A DNA stretch of 33,591 bases from Lentisphaeria bacterium (GCA_017628235.1 JAGBZM010000033.1:1-33591), one strand, 5' to 3'; positions 16,303 to 24,977 are shown, counted from the first letter of the stretch. The notes: generated from the letters alone by a model not told the origin. A program made the numbers and translations.

Positions 16303-16803
16303 ATGGATTGTCCGGAATGCTACGGCAAATTTCCCAACGGTACCGTTCCGTGTGCCAAATGTGAATTTTTTGATTCATGCCGTTATTGGCAGGCAACTGC
16401 CGGCAGTGTCAACAGCCGCACCCATGTCGTCAGTTTTGAAGCGGCTGAGAGCATTATTCCCGATACGCCGGATTTTGATCACATCCCCGGTATGGAGGAG
16501 GAGAATATTCAGGATATCATCATCGACCGGCTGGGAAAATTTTTCCGTTATCTGCTGGAACTTGATGAGTACACTCTGGGGATCGTCACCCAGATCGTTG
16601 CTCCTGCCGGCAGTAAAGCTCCGGCAACGGTCAGAGAATTGGGAGCTCTGCACGATTGTTCCCGGCAGGCGATGCATCGTAAAATGCTGCGGATCATCAG
16701 CCGCCATCCGGAATTATCTGCACTTTTCCAGCTTCTGATGCCCAAACTTTCTGCCGGCAGGAGAGTTTTTCTCCGCCGCCGGGCCTGCGGAAATTGCGGA
16801 TGA
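16303..16803 (+). CDS. Zinc-knuckle and helix-turn-helix protein
   Basis: 166 residues, TGAGGAGAAAA before the ATG. The N-terminus has cysteines at positions 3, 6, 17, 20 and 26 (CPECYGKF ... CAKCEFFDSCRYW), consistent with a zinc site, and the last residues add CGNC (162-165). The middle is acidic (FDHIPGMEEENIQD). Residues about 108-150 hold a helix-turn-helix-like segment (VRELGALHDCSRQAMHRKM). I do not recognise a family. Lying just upstream of terL, the position of TerS in most phages, it may be the actual DNA-recognition partner of the terminase, or a late transcription regulator. Confidence 0.6.
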   Translation: MDCPECYGKFPNGTVPCAKCEFFDSCRYWQATAGSVNSRTHVVSFEAAESIIPDTPDFDHIPGMEEENIQDIIIDRLGKFFRYLLELDEYTLGIVTQIVAPAGSKAPATVRELGALHDCSRQAMHRKMLRIISRHPELSALFQLLMPKLSAGRRVFLRRRACGNCG

Positions 16804-16823
16804 TAAAGAAAGAGAATTGATCC

Positions 16824-18083
16824 ATGTTTACCTATACTTCCGGTCAGAAAGAGGCCCTGCGTCTGCTCTCCGGCCGGGCGCGGCACTGTATGCTCTACGG
16901 CGGTTCGCGTTCCGGCAAGAGCTTTGTCTTGTGCTGTTCGCTGGTTGCCCGGGCTTTACGCGCTCCGGGCAGCCGCCATGCGGTGATCCGCCGTTACTGT
17001 GTCAGTGCCCGCAACACCATCGGCGCCGATACCCTGCCCAAAGTATTACGCAGCCGCTTCGGCAACCGGGTACGTTACCGTTTTCACCGGGCGGAAAGTC
17101 TTTTCCGTTTCGCCAACAACTCCGAAATCTGGCTGATCGGTCTGGACGATGGAGAGAGAGCCGATAAAATACTGGGTAAGGAATTTGCCACTGTCTACTT
17201 CAATGAGTGTTCTGAATTGGATTACGCCAGCGTGCAGACCGCATTGACCCGGCTGGCCCAGAATATCCCGCCGCTGCTGAACCGCGCTTACTATGACTGC
17301 AATCCTCCGGGCAAGAACCATTGGAGCTACCGGCTGTTTGTGGAAAAGTGCGATCCGGTTTCCCGGAAAAAACTTCCGTATCCGGAAGATTATGCCGCCA
17401 TGCGGATCAACCCGGATGCCAACCGGGAGAACCTGCCCGCCGGCTATATCGAATATACCCTTGGTTCTCTCCCGGAACGTCAGAAAAACCGGTTTCTGGC
17501 CGGAGAGTGGGCCGATGATCTGGCCGGAGCATTGTGGAATTGGACCATGATTGATCCCTATCGCGTGACGGAGGTTCCGGAATTGATATCAACGGTTATC
17601 GCGGTCGATCCGGCAGTCAATTCCGGAAAGGAGTGCGATACCACCGGGATCATTGCCGCCGCCTGCGGCAGGGATGGGGATTTCTATATTCTGGAAGACC
17701 GGAGTATGCAGAGTTCTCCGGTCGTCTGGGTGCGGCGGGTGATCGAAATGTATCACCGGCTGCGGGCCGATCGCGTTATCGTGGAGGTGAATAACGGCGG
17801 CGAATTGTTTTCCGCCCTCTTTGCCAGTGAAGATGATTCAGTCCGGGTCGAACCGGTCCGGGCGGTCAGAGACAAGTTTTCCCGGGCCGAACCGGTTGCC
17901 GCTTTCTATGAAAAAGGAATGGTTCACCATCTGGGGGTGTTCCCGGAACTGGAACAGGAGATGTGCGCTTACCAGCCGGGGATCTATACTTCTTCGCCTG
18001 ACCGGATGGATGCGATGGTTTGGGCCGTGACCGGATTGGCAGCCGACCGCCGCCGCAGCAGTGACCGGTTCATCCTTTCTTAA
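16824..18083 (+). CDS. Terminase large subunit
   Basis: 419 residues, full length. The packaging ATPase has Walker A GGSRSGKS (26-33), Walker B ATVYFNE (122-128) with catalytic Glu128, and motif III DCNPPGK (158-164). The nuclease domain is RNase-H-like with acidic residues at D262 (VDPA), D272, E321 (VEVNNGG) and D396 (RMDAMVWA). It cuts concatemeric DNA and pumps it into the procapsid through the portal. All active-site residues are present, so it may be functional. It ends the island, and its TAA overlaps the stop of the convergent rodA gene. Confidence 0.93.
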   Translation: MFTYTSGQKEALRLLSGRARHCMLYGGSRSGKSFVLCCSLVARALRAPGSRHAVIRRYCVSARNTIGADTLPKVLRSRFGNRVRYRFHRAESLFRFANNSEIWLIGLDDGERADKILGKEFATVYFNECSELDYASVQTALTRLAQNIPPLLNRAYYDCNPPGKNHWSYRLFVEKCDPVSRKKLPYPEDYAAMRINPDANRENLPAGYIEYTLGSLPERQKNRFLAGEWADDLAGALWNWTMIDPYRVTEVPELISTVIAVDPAVNSGKECDTTGIIAAACGRDGDFYILEDRSMQSSPVVWVRRVIEMYHRLRADRVIVEVNNGGELFSALFASEDDSVRVEPVRAVRDKFSRAEPVAAFYEKGMVHHLGVFPELEQEMCAYQPGIYTSSPDRMDAMVWAVTGLAADRRRSSDRFILS

Positions 18084-19243
18084 CGGTCAGTTTCATCCAG
18101 CCGGGCGTGACGGTGGACCGACTGCATTATTCCCAGCGTGATCATTGCGGTCATGATGAATGAACCGCCGTAACTGACCAGCGGCAGTGGCAGTCCGGTC
18201 ACCGGTGCGATCCCGGCACTCATACCGATATTGATAAAAACATGGCAGAAGATCAATGTGGCGATCCCGCATGACAGATACCGTCCGTAACCGGATACCA
18301 TGAATGCTGTCCGCAAAATGGAATAGAGCAGCAGCGCGTAAAGCAGCAGCAGCGCGGCAGCTCCGAGAAAACCGGTCTCTTCAGCGATAACGGAAAATAT
18401 GAAGTCGTTGTTGGAAACAGTATGCGGCAGAAATCCCAGTTCATTTTGCGTTCCCCGGCCGATCCCGGTACCGGAAAGTCCACCGGAACCGACGGCAAGT
18501 TTGGCCTGATAAGCATTGTGTCCCCGGTTGCCCCGGTCGGAATTGGGATTGAGAAAAATTTTGATCCGGTCACGCTGATAGTTACGCAGCAGCAGCGGTT
18601 CTTCCCGGAAACTGTCCAGCAGAATAAAGGCGGTTCCGGCTGCGATCGCCGCCAGACCCAGCATTACATAACGCCATTTGATCCCGAAGCAAAAGAGCAT
18701 CGCTCCGGCCACCGGCAGCAGAACCAGCGCACTGCCCAGATCCGGTTCGATAACGATGAGAAAAAAGGGCAGAGCGATCGTCAGTCCGGCAAGAAATATG
18801 CACAAAAGTTTGTTTTGGGCCAGTCTCGGGGCGGCGAATACTTCTGCCATCATGCCGATGACCATCAATTTTGCCGGTTCCGACGGCTGGAGCCGGAAAC
18901 CGAATACATTCAGCCAGCGCGTGGCACCAAACACTTTCAAACCGAAAAAAAGCACCACCACCAGCAGGATCAGAGCCAGTATGTAGCCCAGTATCATCGC
19001 GCTGCGGCAGAAAAAAGAACGGTAATCCAACAGGGAAAACAGGATATAAGCTGCCGTACCGGCAGCGATCCAGAGCAGTTGCCGGTGGAAAAATCCCCGG
19101 CTGGCCTCCGTATCGATCTGCATACCGGTGGAACGGATGAAAATCAGTCCCACCGTCAGCAGCATCGCCATTACCAGCAGCTGCAGATAATCAATGCTCC
19201 GCAAAAAGGTCCAAAGAGCCTGACTCCTGCCGGAATTCCGCAT
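18080..19243 (-). CDS. rodA: Rod-shape peptidoglycan glycosyltransferase RodA
   Basis: 387 residues with about ten hydrophobic membrane segments, SEDS family (FtsW/RodA/SpoVE). RodA-like motifs include WLNVFGFRLQPSEPAKL, RIKIFLNPNSDRGNRGHNAY and the loop GIGRGTQNELGFLPHTVSNN, DFIFSVIAEETGF. It polymerises lipid II glycan strands together with a class B PBP during cell elongation, in the cytoplasmic membrane. Ribosome site GGAGGGAGG; the start is 20 bases after the purA stop, so the two genes are probably cotranscribed. No PBP gene lies beside it, which differs from the usual mrdA-mrdB pair. Confidence 0.92.
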   Translation of the reverse strand: MRNSGRSQALWTFLRSIDYLQLLVMAMLLTVGLIFIRSTGMQIDTEASRGFFHRQLLWIAAGTAAYILFSLLDYRSFFCRSAMILGYILALILLVVVLFFGLKVFGATRWLNVFGFRLQPSEPAKLMVIGMMAEVFAAPRLAQNKLLCIFLAGLTIALPFFLIVIEPDLGSALVLLPVAGAMLFCFGIKWRYVMLGLAAIAAGTAFILLDSFREEPLLLRNYQRDRIKIFLNPNSDRGNRGHNAYQAKLAVGSGGLSGTGIGRGTQNELGFLPHTVSNNDFIFSVIAEETGFLGAAALLLLYALLLYSILRTAFMVSGYGRYLSCGIATLIFCHVFINIGMSAGIAPVTGLPLPLVSYGGSFIMTAMITLGIMQSVHRHARLDETDR

Positions 19244-19263
19244 GGCCTCCCTCCGGGAACAGC

Positions 19264-20538
19264 TTATTCAGCGTCAGCGGCAAAGGTCTGATCCCGGCGC
19301 GGACCGACGGAGATGATCGCCACATTGGAATCGACCAATTCCGCCATGCGGGCCAGATATTTACGGGCATTTTCCGGCAGATCGGCAGCTTTGCGGGCAT
19401 CGCTGGTACTGCACTTCCAGCCGGGCATGTATTCGTAGACCGGCACCGCTGCTTCCAGTTCTGCAACGGAAGCCGGAAATTCGGTGGTCAGCACGCCATT
19501 GACCTGATAGGCCACACAAATGGCGATCTCATCGAGATCATCCAGACAGTCGAGTTTGGTGACGGCAAGTTTGTTGATACCGTTGACCATGCAGGCGTAA
19601 CGGGAAGCCACTGCATCGAACCATCCGCAACGGCGGGGACGGCCGGTGGTCGCTCCGTATTCTCTGCCGACCTGACGGAGTTTTTCGCCGGTGGCATCAA
19701 ACAATTCAGTGGGGAAAGGTCCTTCACCGACCCGGGTGGTGTAGGCTTTGATCACTCCCCAGACATCGCGGATGCTCTGGGGCGGCACACCACCGCCGGT
19801 ACAGGCTCCGCCACTGGTGGTATTACTGCTGGTAACAAAGGGATAAGTTCCGTGATCGATATCCAGCAAAGCTCCCTGCGCGCCCTCAAACAGCACATTC
19901 TTGCCCTCTTTTACTGCGCGGTTGACGGAATAAACGGTGTCGCAAACCATCGGAGCCAGCCGGGAGGCAGCTTCAAGAACTTTGGTAAGTTCAGCTTCCA
20001 CATCCAGTTCCGGAACTCCGGCAGCGGCAAAAATTTTATTGTAACGGGCGCACTCGGCACGGAATTGTTCAGCCAGTTTTTCCGGGAACTTCAAGTCGAT
20101 CGCCCGGATACCGGTACGGCGCATCTTGTCCATGTAAGCCGGTCCGATACCGCGTCCGGTAGTACCGATTTTAGTGGTCGCTCCGCTTTCGTTGAGCGAA
20201 TCAGCCACGCGATGGTAGATGAAAATCAACTGAGCGCGGTTGCTCAATTGGACATTGCCGGTGGTAAACCCTTTTTCCTCAATGGCGCGCAATTCTTCAT
20301 CCAGAGCCACCGGATCGACGACCAGACCGTTGCCGATGACACAAGTGACTTCCGGACGGAAGATCCCGGAGGGAACCAGATGCAGCACATAACGTTTATC
20401 ACCGATCTCCACTGTATGACCGGCGTTGTTGCCGCCCTGAAAACGCACGACCATATCCACATCCCGGGTAAGCACATCGATCAACTTACCTTTACCCTCG
20501 TCCCCCCATTGGGTACCGACCAGAATATCTACCGGCAT
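19264..20538 (-). CDS. purA: Adenylosuccinate synthetase
   Basis: 424 residues. Motifs include the P-loop GTQWGDEGKGK (8-18), NNAGHTV with the catalytic histidine, IGTTGRGIGPAYMDK, the SSNTTSGGACTGGG block and the TTGRPRRCGWFD segment. It joins IMP and aspartate using GTP, the first committed step to AMP. Ribosome site TTGGAG before the ATG; TTGAAA-17-TATTTT about 85-110 bases upstream is the probable promoter. rodA follows closely in the same direction. Nothing unusual in the sequence. Confidence 0.97.
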   Translation of the reverse strand: MPVDILVGTQWGDEGKGKLIDVLTRDVDMVVRFQGGNNAGHTVEIGDKRYVLHLVPSGIFRPEVTCVIGNGLVVDPVALDEELRAIEEKGFTTGNVQLSNRAQLIFIYHRVADSLNESGATTKIGTTGRGIGPAYMDKMRRTGIRAIDLKFPEKLAEQFRAECARYNKIFAAAGVPELDVEAELTKVLEAASRLAPMVCDTVYSVNRAVKEGKNVLFEGAQGALLDIDHGTYPFVTSSNTTSGGACTGGGVPPQSIRDVWGVIKAYTTRVGEGPFPTELFDATGEKLRQVGREYGATTGRPRRCGWFDAVASRYACMVNGINKLAVTKLDCLDDLDEIAICVAYQVNGVLTTEFPASVAELEAAVPVYEYMPGWKCSTSDARKAADLPENARKYLARMAELVDSNVAIISVGPRRDQTFAADAE

Positions 20539-20621
20539 AACTTTTTCTCCAAATAGTATTTGTTCCTTACAGCCGCAGACTGCCCGGAACGTTTCCTGTT
20601 AAAAATAAACACTTAAACCAT

Positions 20622-20650
20622 AAAATAGCATTCATCCGGTGATTTTTCAA
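20622..20650 (-). promoter_or_regulatory. purA-rodA promoter (TTGAAA-17-TATTTT)
   Basis: On the minus strand TTGAAA (20650-20645) and TATTTT (20627-20622) are separated by 17 bp, matching the other promoters in the window. The 240-base gap 20539-20778 otherwise shows only a short perfect palindrome TTTTTCCGGAAAAA (20664-20677) and no gene. Confidence 0.6.
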
Positions 20651-20778
20651 ATGCGCTGACCGCTTTTTCCGGAAAAACCTTGCTTTTTAACGGGAAACGC
20701 CGGCGCTGCAGATCAAACCGGTGCTGCATTCATATTTCCCGCCGGATCAGATGCATACAGTTTGCTGGACAGACGGTA

Positions 20779-21162
20779 TCATTCACCGGTCAGGACAACG
20801 GTGGCTACCGCGTATTTGGTTTCGTGACTGATGGACAGTTTGATATCCGTCACACCGAGCGAATCGGCCAGTTTGGCCGCAGAACCGGAAAAGGTCAGTA
20901 CCGGGCGGCCGTAATCATCGTTAAGTATTTCGATATCAGTGAATGTGCAATTTTCTCCGATACCGCATCCCAGAGCTTTGGCCGCCGCTTCTTTGGCTGC
21001 CCAGCGTCCGGCAAAATAGGGGATGTGTCCGCTTTTGGTATCCGCCAGGATCAATTCATCCACCGTATAAACTCTCTCGCGGAAACGGCAGTCAAAACGG
21101 TCAAGAACAGCTTTAAGACGGGCAATTTCAACGATATCAGTACCCAAACCGATGATTTTCAT
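20779..21162 (-). CDS. acpS: Holo-[acyl-carrier-protein] synthase
   Basis: 127 residues, the standard size of a trimeric AcpS. The magnesium-binding Asp lies in IGLGTDIVEIARL, and the second signature is FAGRWAAKEAAAKALG; the C-terminus has the typical LSISHETKYAVATVVL. It transfers 4'-phosphopantetheine from CoA to apo-ACP for fatty acid synthesis. GAGGTAAC is the ribosome site. It lies nine bases downstream of rnc and is presumably on the same transcript. Confidence 0.95.
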   Translation of the reverse strand: MKIIGLGTDIVEIARLKAVLDRFDCRFRERVYTVDELILADTKSGHIPYFAGRWAAKEAAAKALGCGIGENCTFTDIEILNDDYGRPVLTFSGSAAKLADSLGVTDIKLSISHETKYAVATVVLTGE

Positions 21163-21171
21163 AATGTTACC

Positions 21172-21900
21172 TCATTTTTTGAAACGGCGGAGCAGAAATC
21201 TGACCAGCTTCACCGCTGCATTGACTTCAGCAGCTTTCCGGCTCAAACCGGTGCCGACTGCGACAAATTTATCCACGCGCACTTCCACATCGAAATATGG
21301 AGCATGCTGCGGACCGCCGCTGCGTAAAAGCGTATATTCCGGAGTGATATGCCACCTGCCCTGGGAAAATTCCTGCAGCTGTCCTTTGGGATTGAGCGTA
21401 TCCAGCAGTTGCGCCGGATCGGAAAAATCTTCCCGGAAAAGGTTGTGGATGAATTTGCGGGTGTGTTCCAGACCGCAGGCCAGATACATGGCCCCCAGCA
21501 CTGCTTCAAGCAGATCGCACAAGGTGGATTCGCGGTCATTGCCGCTGCACTCTTTTTCACCGTTGCCGATCAGCAGATAACTGCCCAGTTCGATCTGCCG
21601 AGCCAGCCGAGCCAGAGTTCCCTCGCAGGAGAGTGCAGAACGGATCTTGGTCAAATCCCCCTCCGGCAGATCCGGGTAACGGAAGTAAAGATATTCCGTA
21701 TGGACTATTTCCAACACCGCATCACCGAGAAATTCCAACCGCTGATTGTCGTAGTCAAGGGAATTTTCCACGGCGTATGTCCGGTGGGTGAGAGCCTCTT
21801 TGAGCAATGGCAGTTTGTCTGCCGGAAATCCGAGCTTTCTGCCGAGAGCCGGGATTTTTTCCACATTCATAATCTGTTGATTCCAAACAAAGTCATCCAT
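21172..21900 (-). CDS. rnc: Ribonuclease III
   Basis: 242 residues from ATG 21900; an internal ATG at codon 11 is an alternative, and neither has a strong ribosome site. The signature NQRLEFLGDAVLEI and the second acidic cluster DLLEAVLGAMYLACG form the dimeric catalytic centre. A double-stranded RNA-binding domain occupies about residues 165-240 (NPKGQLQEFSQGRW ... GLSRKAAEVNAAVKL). It processes rRNA precursors and other duplex RNA. It follows argG by 45 bases and precedes acpS. Confidence 0.95.
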   Translation of the reverse strand: MDDFVWNQQIMNVEKIPALGRKLGFPADKLPLLKEALTHRTYAVENSLDYDNQRLEFLGDAVLEIVHTEYLYFRYPDLPEGDLTKIRSALSCEGTLARLARQIELGSYLLIGNGEKECSGNDRESTLCDLLEAVLGAMYLACGLEHTRKFIHNLFREDFSDPAQLLDTLNPKGQLQEFSQGRWHITPEYTLLRSGGPQHAPYFDVEVRVDKFVAVGTGLSRKAAEVNAAVKLVRFLLRRFKK

Positions 21901-21945
21901 TCCGGCACATTGGTACCGGAATGGAGAAAAAATTTGTATGAATGC

Positions 21946-23148
21946 TCAGTAGCGTTTCTGTTTGCTCCGGGCAAGAACCCGCAGACGCAGACCGTTGAGC
22001 CGGATGAAACCGGAAGCATCTTTGTGATCGTAGACCTCCGCACCCTCAAAGCTGGCGATCTCATCATCGTAAAGACTGTATTCACTGCGCCGTCCGGTGA
22101 CATGGCAGGCACCTTTGTAGAGTTTGACCCGGACATCACCGGTGACGAACTTCTGACTTTCGGTGATCATGACCTGCAGCATCTCTCTTTCCGGAGCGTA
22201 CCAGAAGCCGTTGTAGATCATATCCGCATAACGGGGGATCAGGCTGTCGCGCAGGTGCATGACTTCACGGTCGAGGGTGATCTCTTCCAGACCGCGATGT
22301 GCTGCCTGCAGAATGGTACCGGCGGGAGTTTCATAAACGCCCCGGGATTTCATACCGACGAAGCGGTTTTCCACGATATCGATCCGGCCGACGGCATGTT
22401 TTTTACCGATGGTGTTGAGAGTACGCATGATGTTGGCCGGGGAATATTCTTTGCCGTCGATTTTGACGGGGATACCCTTTTCAAAGGTGATGACCACATC
22501 TTCAGCTTCATCAGCAGCTTTGCTCAGAGGTTCGGTCATGACCGCGATATCCTCCGGAAATTCGTTCCAGGGATCTTCCAGAATGCCGCCTTCAAAACTG
22601 ATGTGCAACAGATTGCGGTCCATGCTGTACGGTTTTTTGGCGGAGACATTGACCGGGATATTGTATTTTTTGGCATATTCGATCATATCCATCCGGCCGG
22701 TGAAGTGCCAGTTGGGGTCACGCCAGGCGGCGATAACTTTGATGGACGGATCGATCGCGGCGGCGTTGAGTTCAAACCGGACCTGGTCATTACCTTTACC
22801 GGTGGCACCGTGACAGATGGCATCGGCACCTTCGGCTTTGGCGACTTCGACGAGGCGTTTGGCGATCAGCGGGCGGGCGATGGAAGTACCCAGCAGGTAG
22901 TTGTTTTCATAGATGGCTTCGCCCTGAAGCATCGGGAAGATGAAATCGCGGGCGAATTCTTCATTCAGATCGTCGATGATGCACTTGCTGGCACCGGTGG
23001 CGATCGCTTTGGCTTCCAGACCGTCCAGCTCCTCCTGCTGACCGACGTCGGCACAGTAGCAGATGACTTCTGCGTTGTAAGTTTCTTTGACCCATCTGAC
23101 GATCACCGAAGTGTCCAGACCGCCTGAATACGCGACTACAACTTTCAT
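21946..23148 (-). CDS. argG: Argininosuccinate synthase
   Basis: 400 residues, full length. N-type ATP-pyrophosphatase motif [10 protein letters not shown] (6-15); the aspartate and citrulline binding region includes [18 protein letters not shown]; the C-terminal domain contains [19 protein letters not shown]. It joins citrulline and aspartate in arginine synthesis. Ribosome site GGGAG. Transcribed from a region shared with the divergent glycosylase gene; no argH or other arg genes are nearby, so it stands apart from a classical arginine operon. The downstream rnc and acpS may be cotranscribed. Confidence 0.97.
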   Translation of the reverse strand: MKVVVAYSGGLDTSVIVRWVKETYNAEVICYCADVGQQEELDGLEAKAIATGASKCIIDDLNEEFARDFIFPMLQGEAIYENNYLLGTSIARPLIAKRLVEVAKAEGADAICHGATGKGNDQVRFELNAAAIDPSIKVIAAWRDPNWHFTGRMDMIEYAKKYNIPVNVSAKKPYSMDRNLLHISFEGGILEDPWNEFPEDIAVMTEPLSKAADEAEDVVITFEKGIPVKIDGKEYSPANIMRTLNTIGKKHAVGRIDIVENRFVGMKSRGVYETPAGTILQAAHRGLEEITLDREVMHLRDSLIPRYADMIYNGFWYAPEREMLQVMITESQKFVTGDVRVKLYKGACHVTGRRSEYSLYDDEIASFEGAEVYDHKDASGFIRLNGLRLRVLARSKQKRY

Positions 23149-23195
23149 TTTTTTCTCCCGAAAAGGTTAATTTGCGGCTTTTTTGCCGGAACTGC

Positions 23196-23253
23196 TTTTA
23201 TTTTGCCGATATGGCACTTATATTAATATAACGCATGAATATCAAAAATAAAA
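23196..23253. promoter_or_regulatory. Back-to-back divergent promoters argG / uracil-DNA glycosylase
   Basis: The palindrome TATATTAATATA (23219-23230) supplies a -10 box to each strand. Both have the same -35 hexamer, TTTTAT, at 17 bp (23196-23201 plus; 23253-23248 minus). A perfect inverted repeat, TTGCCGATA (23203-23211) and TATCGGCAA (23259-23267), brackets them and could be a regulator site. Confidence 0.5.
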
Positions 23254-23268
23254 GTTATTATCGGCAAT

Positions 23269-24069
23269 ATGACAGATTTTTTCGATCAGATATGTGAAGT
23301 TTTGGCAGAAAATGGCAGAAAACATCCGGGACAGCTGCAGCAAAATCCGGAAACAGAAACATTTTTTACCGATTTGCCGGATGATAAAAATGTCCGGCAG
23401 GAGGTCGCTGCGATCATGGAACAGGCGATGGTGCCGGAGTATCAATTCCGGACACCGCCGGAAGAACCGCTTCTGCCCGTATCTCCATCCGGCGGCAAAC
23501 CTGCCGGTGATCTGGAAAGTTTGCGGCGATCTCTGCAGAACTGCCGCGCCTGTCCGCTGGCGGCCAACCGTACCAATGTGGTTTTCGGTGAAGGCAATCC
23601 GCAGGCCAGACTGATGTTTGTCGGAGAAGCTCCCGGTGCCGAGGAGGATCAGCAGGGCCGTCCGTTTGTCGGCAAGGCCGGACAACTGCTGGACAGGATG
23701 ATCACCGCCATGCAGTTCACCCGGGAAGAGGTGTATATCGCCAATATTGTCAAATGCCGTCCTCAGGGCAACCGCAATCCGGTTCCGGAAGAGGTCGATA
23801 AGTGTGTCGGACATCTTTTCCGGCAGATTGAATTGATCCGGCCGGAGGTGATCGTCGCGCTGGGGGCGGTGGCGGCCAAAGTGCTGCTGCAGACTGATTC
23901 GGGGATCTCCAAACTGCGCGGCAAGTGGTGTTCATATGAGAATATTCCGGTGATGCCGACCTTTCATCCGGCCTTTCTGCTCCGGCAGGAAGAGGCGAAA
24001 AAGGAGGCGTGGGCGGATCTGCAGCTGGTCATGGCCCGTTTCGGCAAATACCATCGCCGGGGACGGTGA
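23269..24069 (+). CDS. Family 4-type uracil-DNA glycosylase (Fe-S)
   Basis: 266 residues. The catalytic domain (about 80-266) has four cysteines for a 4Fe-4S cluster, C92, C95, C163 and C179 (NCRACPL, VKCRPQGNRNP, EVDKC), the uracil-pocket motif GEAPGAEEDQQGRPFVG (119-135) and HPAFLLR (233-239). It removes uracil from DNA ahead of base excision repair. An 80-residue acidic N-terminal extension is not conserved in the core family. The ATG at 23269 has no Shine-Dalgarno sequence; the inverted-repeat arm TATCGGCAA sits where it would be. The amidase gene starts two bases after the stop. Confidence 0.9.
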   Translation: MTDFFDQICEVLAENGRKHPGQLQQNPETETFFTDLPDDKNVRQEVAAIMEQAMVPEYQFRTPPEEPLLPVSPSGGKPAGDLESLRRSLQNCRACPLAANRTNVVFGEGNPQARLMFVGEAPGAEEDQQGRPFVGKAGQLLDRMITAMQFTREEVYIANIVKCRPQGNRNPVPEEVDKCVGHLFRQIELIRPEVIVALGAVAAKVLLQTDSGISKLRGKWCSYENIPVMPTFHPAFLLRQEEAKKEAWADLQLVMARFGKYHRRGR

Positions 24070-24071
24070 AT

Positions 24072-24977
24072 ATGCGCGCATCAGGGTGGATCCTTTTTAC
24101 GGTATTGGCGGCAACCGGTATTTTTACCGGCTGCCGCCCGCCGGAGAAGCTGCCGCCGCCTTTGCGTTTCAATAAACCGCTGCATGCTCTGCAGCTGCAT
24201 CCGGTATCCTGTTCTCCGGAAAAATTACTGCTCCGCCGGGTGGAGAGGACTTTTCTCTTCCGTCCCGGCAGTTCTGTCGTGCAGGTATCCGGTATTCCGG
24301 TTTTTCTGCCGGAAGCGATTTCGCATAATGGCAACAACTTCTGGAGTCTGGGAGAATATTCCTGTAAAAATATACTTTTGCCGTTGACCGGCAAAAAACT
24401 GCCGCCGGTCGACCGGATATTGATCGATCCCGGACATGGCGGGCATGACACCGGGGCGGTCGCTGCCGACGGAACGACGGAAAAAGAGTTGAATCTGCAA
24501 TTATCGCAACTGCTGGCTGCTGAATTGAAAAAGCGTGGATATACGGTCTTTCTCACCCGGGCGAGCGACGTCTTTTTGTCTCTGGATGAGCGTCCGCAGC
24601 TGATTGAAAAATATCAGGCCGGGTTATTCATTTCTCTCCACCACAATGCCGCAAAAAATCCGGAGGCATCCGGACATGAAATATATGTTTACAGCTCTTT
24701 TCCGGCGGCCGGTGACTGGCAGTGCGCCGACAGTATTCCCTTTGCTTTTGCGGCGGCCGGGGCTTTGAAACTGCTGCCGGAACTGCCGGTGCGCGGAGTG
24801 AAGACGGCGCGGTTCAAAGTTCTGCGTCAGGCCCCCTGTCCGGCGATCCTGATCGAAGCCGGATTTGTCAGCAATTCAGCAGAGATAAAACTGCTCAAAC
24901 AACCGGAATTTCAACGGAAATTCGCTGAAAAACTTGCCGGTTTCCTGCCGGTACGTCCGGTCACTCCAGCGCAATAG
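24072..24977 (+). CDS. N-acetylmuramoyl-L-alanine amidase, lipoprotein
   Basis: 301 residues from ATG 24072 (GGTGAAT upstream). A signal peptide ends in lipobox FTGC with Cys21. Residues about 120-295 form an Amidase_3 zinc domain: DPGHGGHDTGAV (first His), TTEKELN (Glu), FISLHHNAA (second His) and ILIEAGFVSN (catalytic Glu). It cleaves the amide between MurNAc and the stem peptide, probably from a membrane anchor in the periplasm. Residues 22-118 lack a known domain. It is cotranscribed with the glycosylase gene and overlaps the convergent radical-SAM gene by 17 bases. Confidence 0.9.
   Translation: MRASGWILFTVLAATGIFTGCRPPEKLPPPLRFNKPLHALQLHPVSCSPEKLLLRRVERTFLFRPGSSVVQVSGIPVFLPEAISHNGNNFWSLGEYSCKNILLPLTGKKLPPVDRILIDPGHGGHDTGAVAADGTTEKELNLQLSQLLAAELKKRGYTVFLTRASDVFLSLDERPQLIEKYQAGLFISLHHNAAKNPEASGHEIYVYSSFPAAGDWQCADSIPFAFAAAGALKLLPELPVRGVKTARFKVLRQAPCPAILIEAGFVSNSAEIKLLKQPEFQRKFAEKLAGFLPVRPVTPAQ

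Larger units (their letters stand above)
11063..18083. mobile_element. Tail-less phage-derived head/packaging island with its own repressor switch
   Basis: A 7.0-kb block between two housekeeping genes holds an S24 repressor facing right, three matching operators, small ORFs, a TerS-like fragment, portal, scaffold-like protein, SU10-type major capsid protein, a connector-like protein, a Zn/HTH protein and a full large terminase. All these frames are intact. No integrase, tail, lysis or replication gene and no flanking direct repeat is visible. The edges are seamless: one base separates nfo from the repressor stop, and the terL and rodA stops overlap by two bases or so. Base composition resembles the flanks, which suggests long residence. 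Confidence 0.8.

Noticed and set aside
20664-20677. Palindrome TTTTTCCGGAAAAA between acpS and purA
   Set aside because: No loop and no convincing stem for a terminator; could be a protein site, but nothing supports it.
21349-23127. 592-residue plus-strand frame over rnc and argG
   Set aside because: Spans two well-identified minus-strand enzymes; low-complexity Phe/Asp/Gly-rich composition typical of an antisense shadow.
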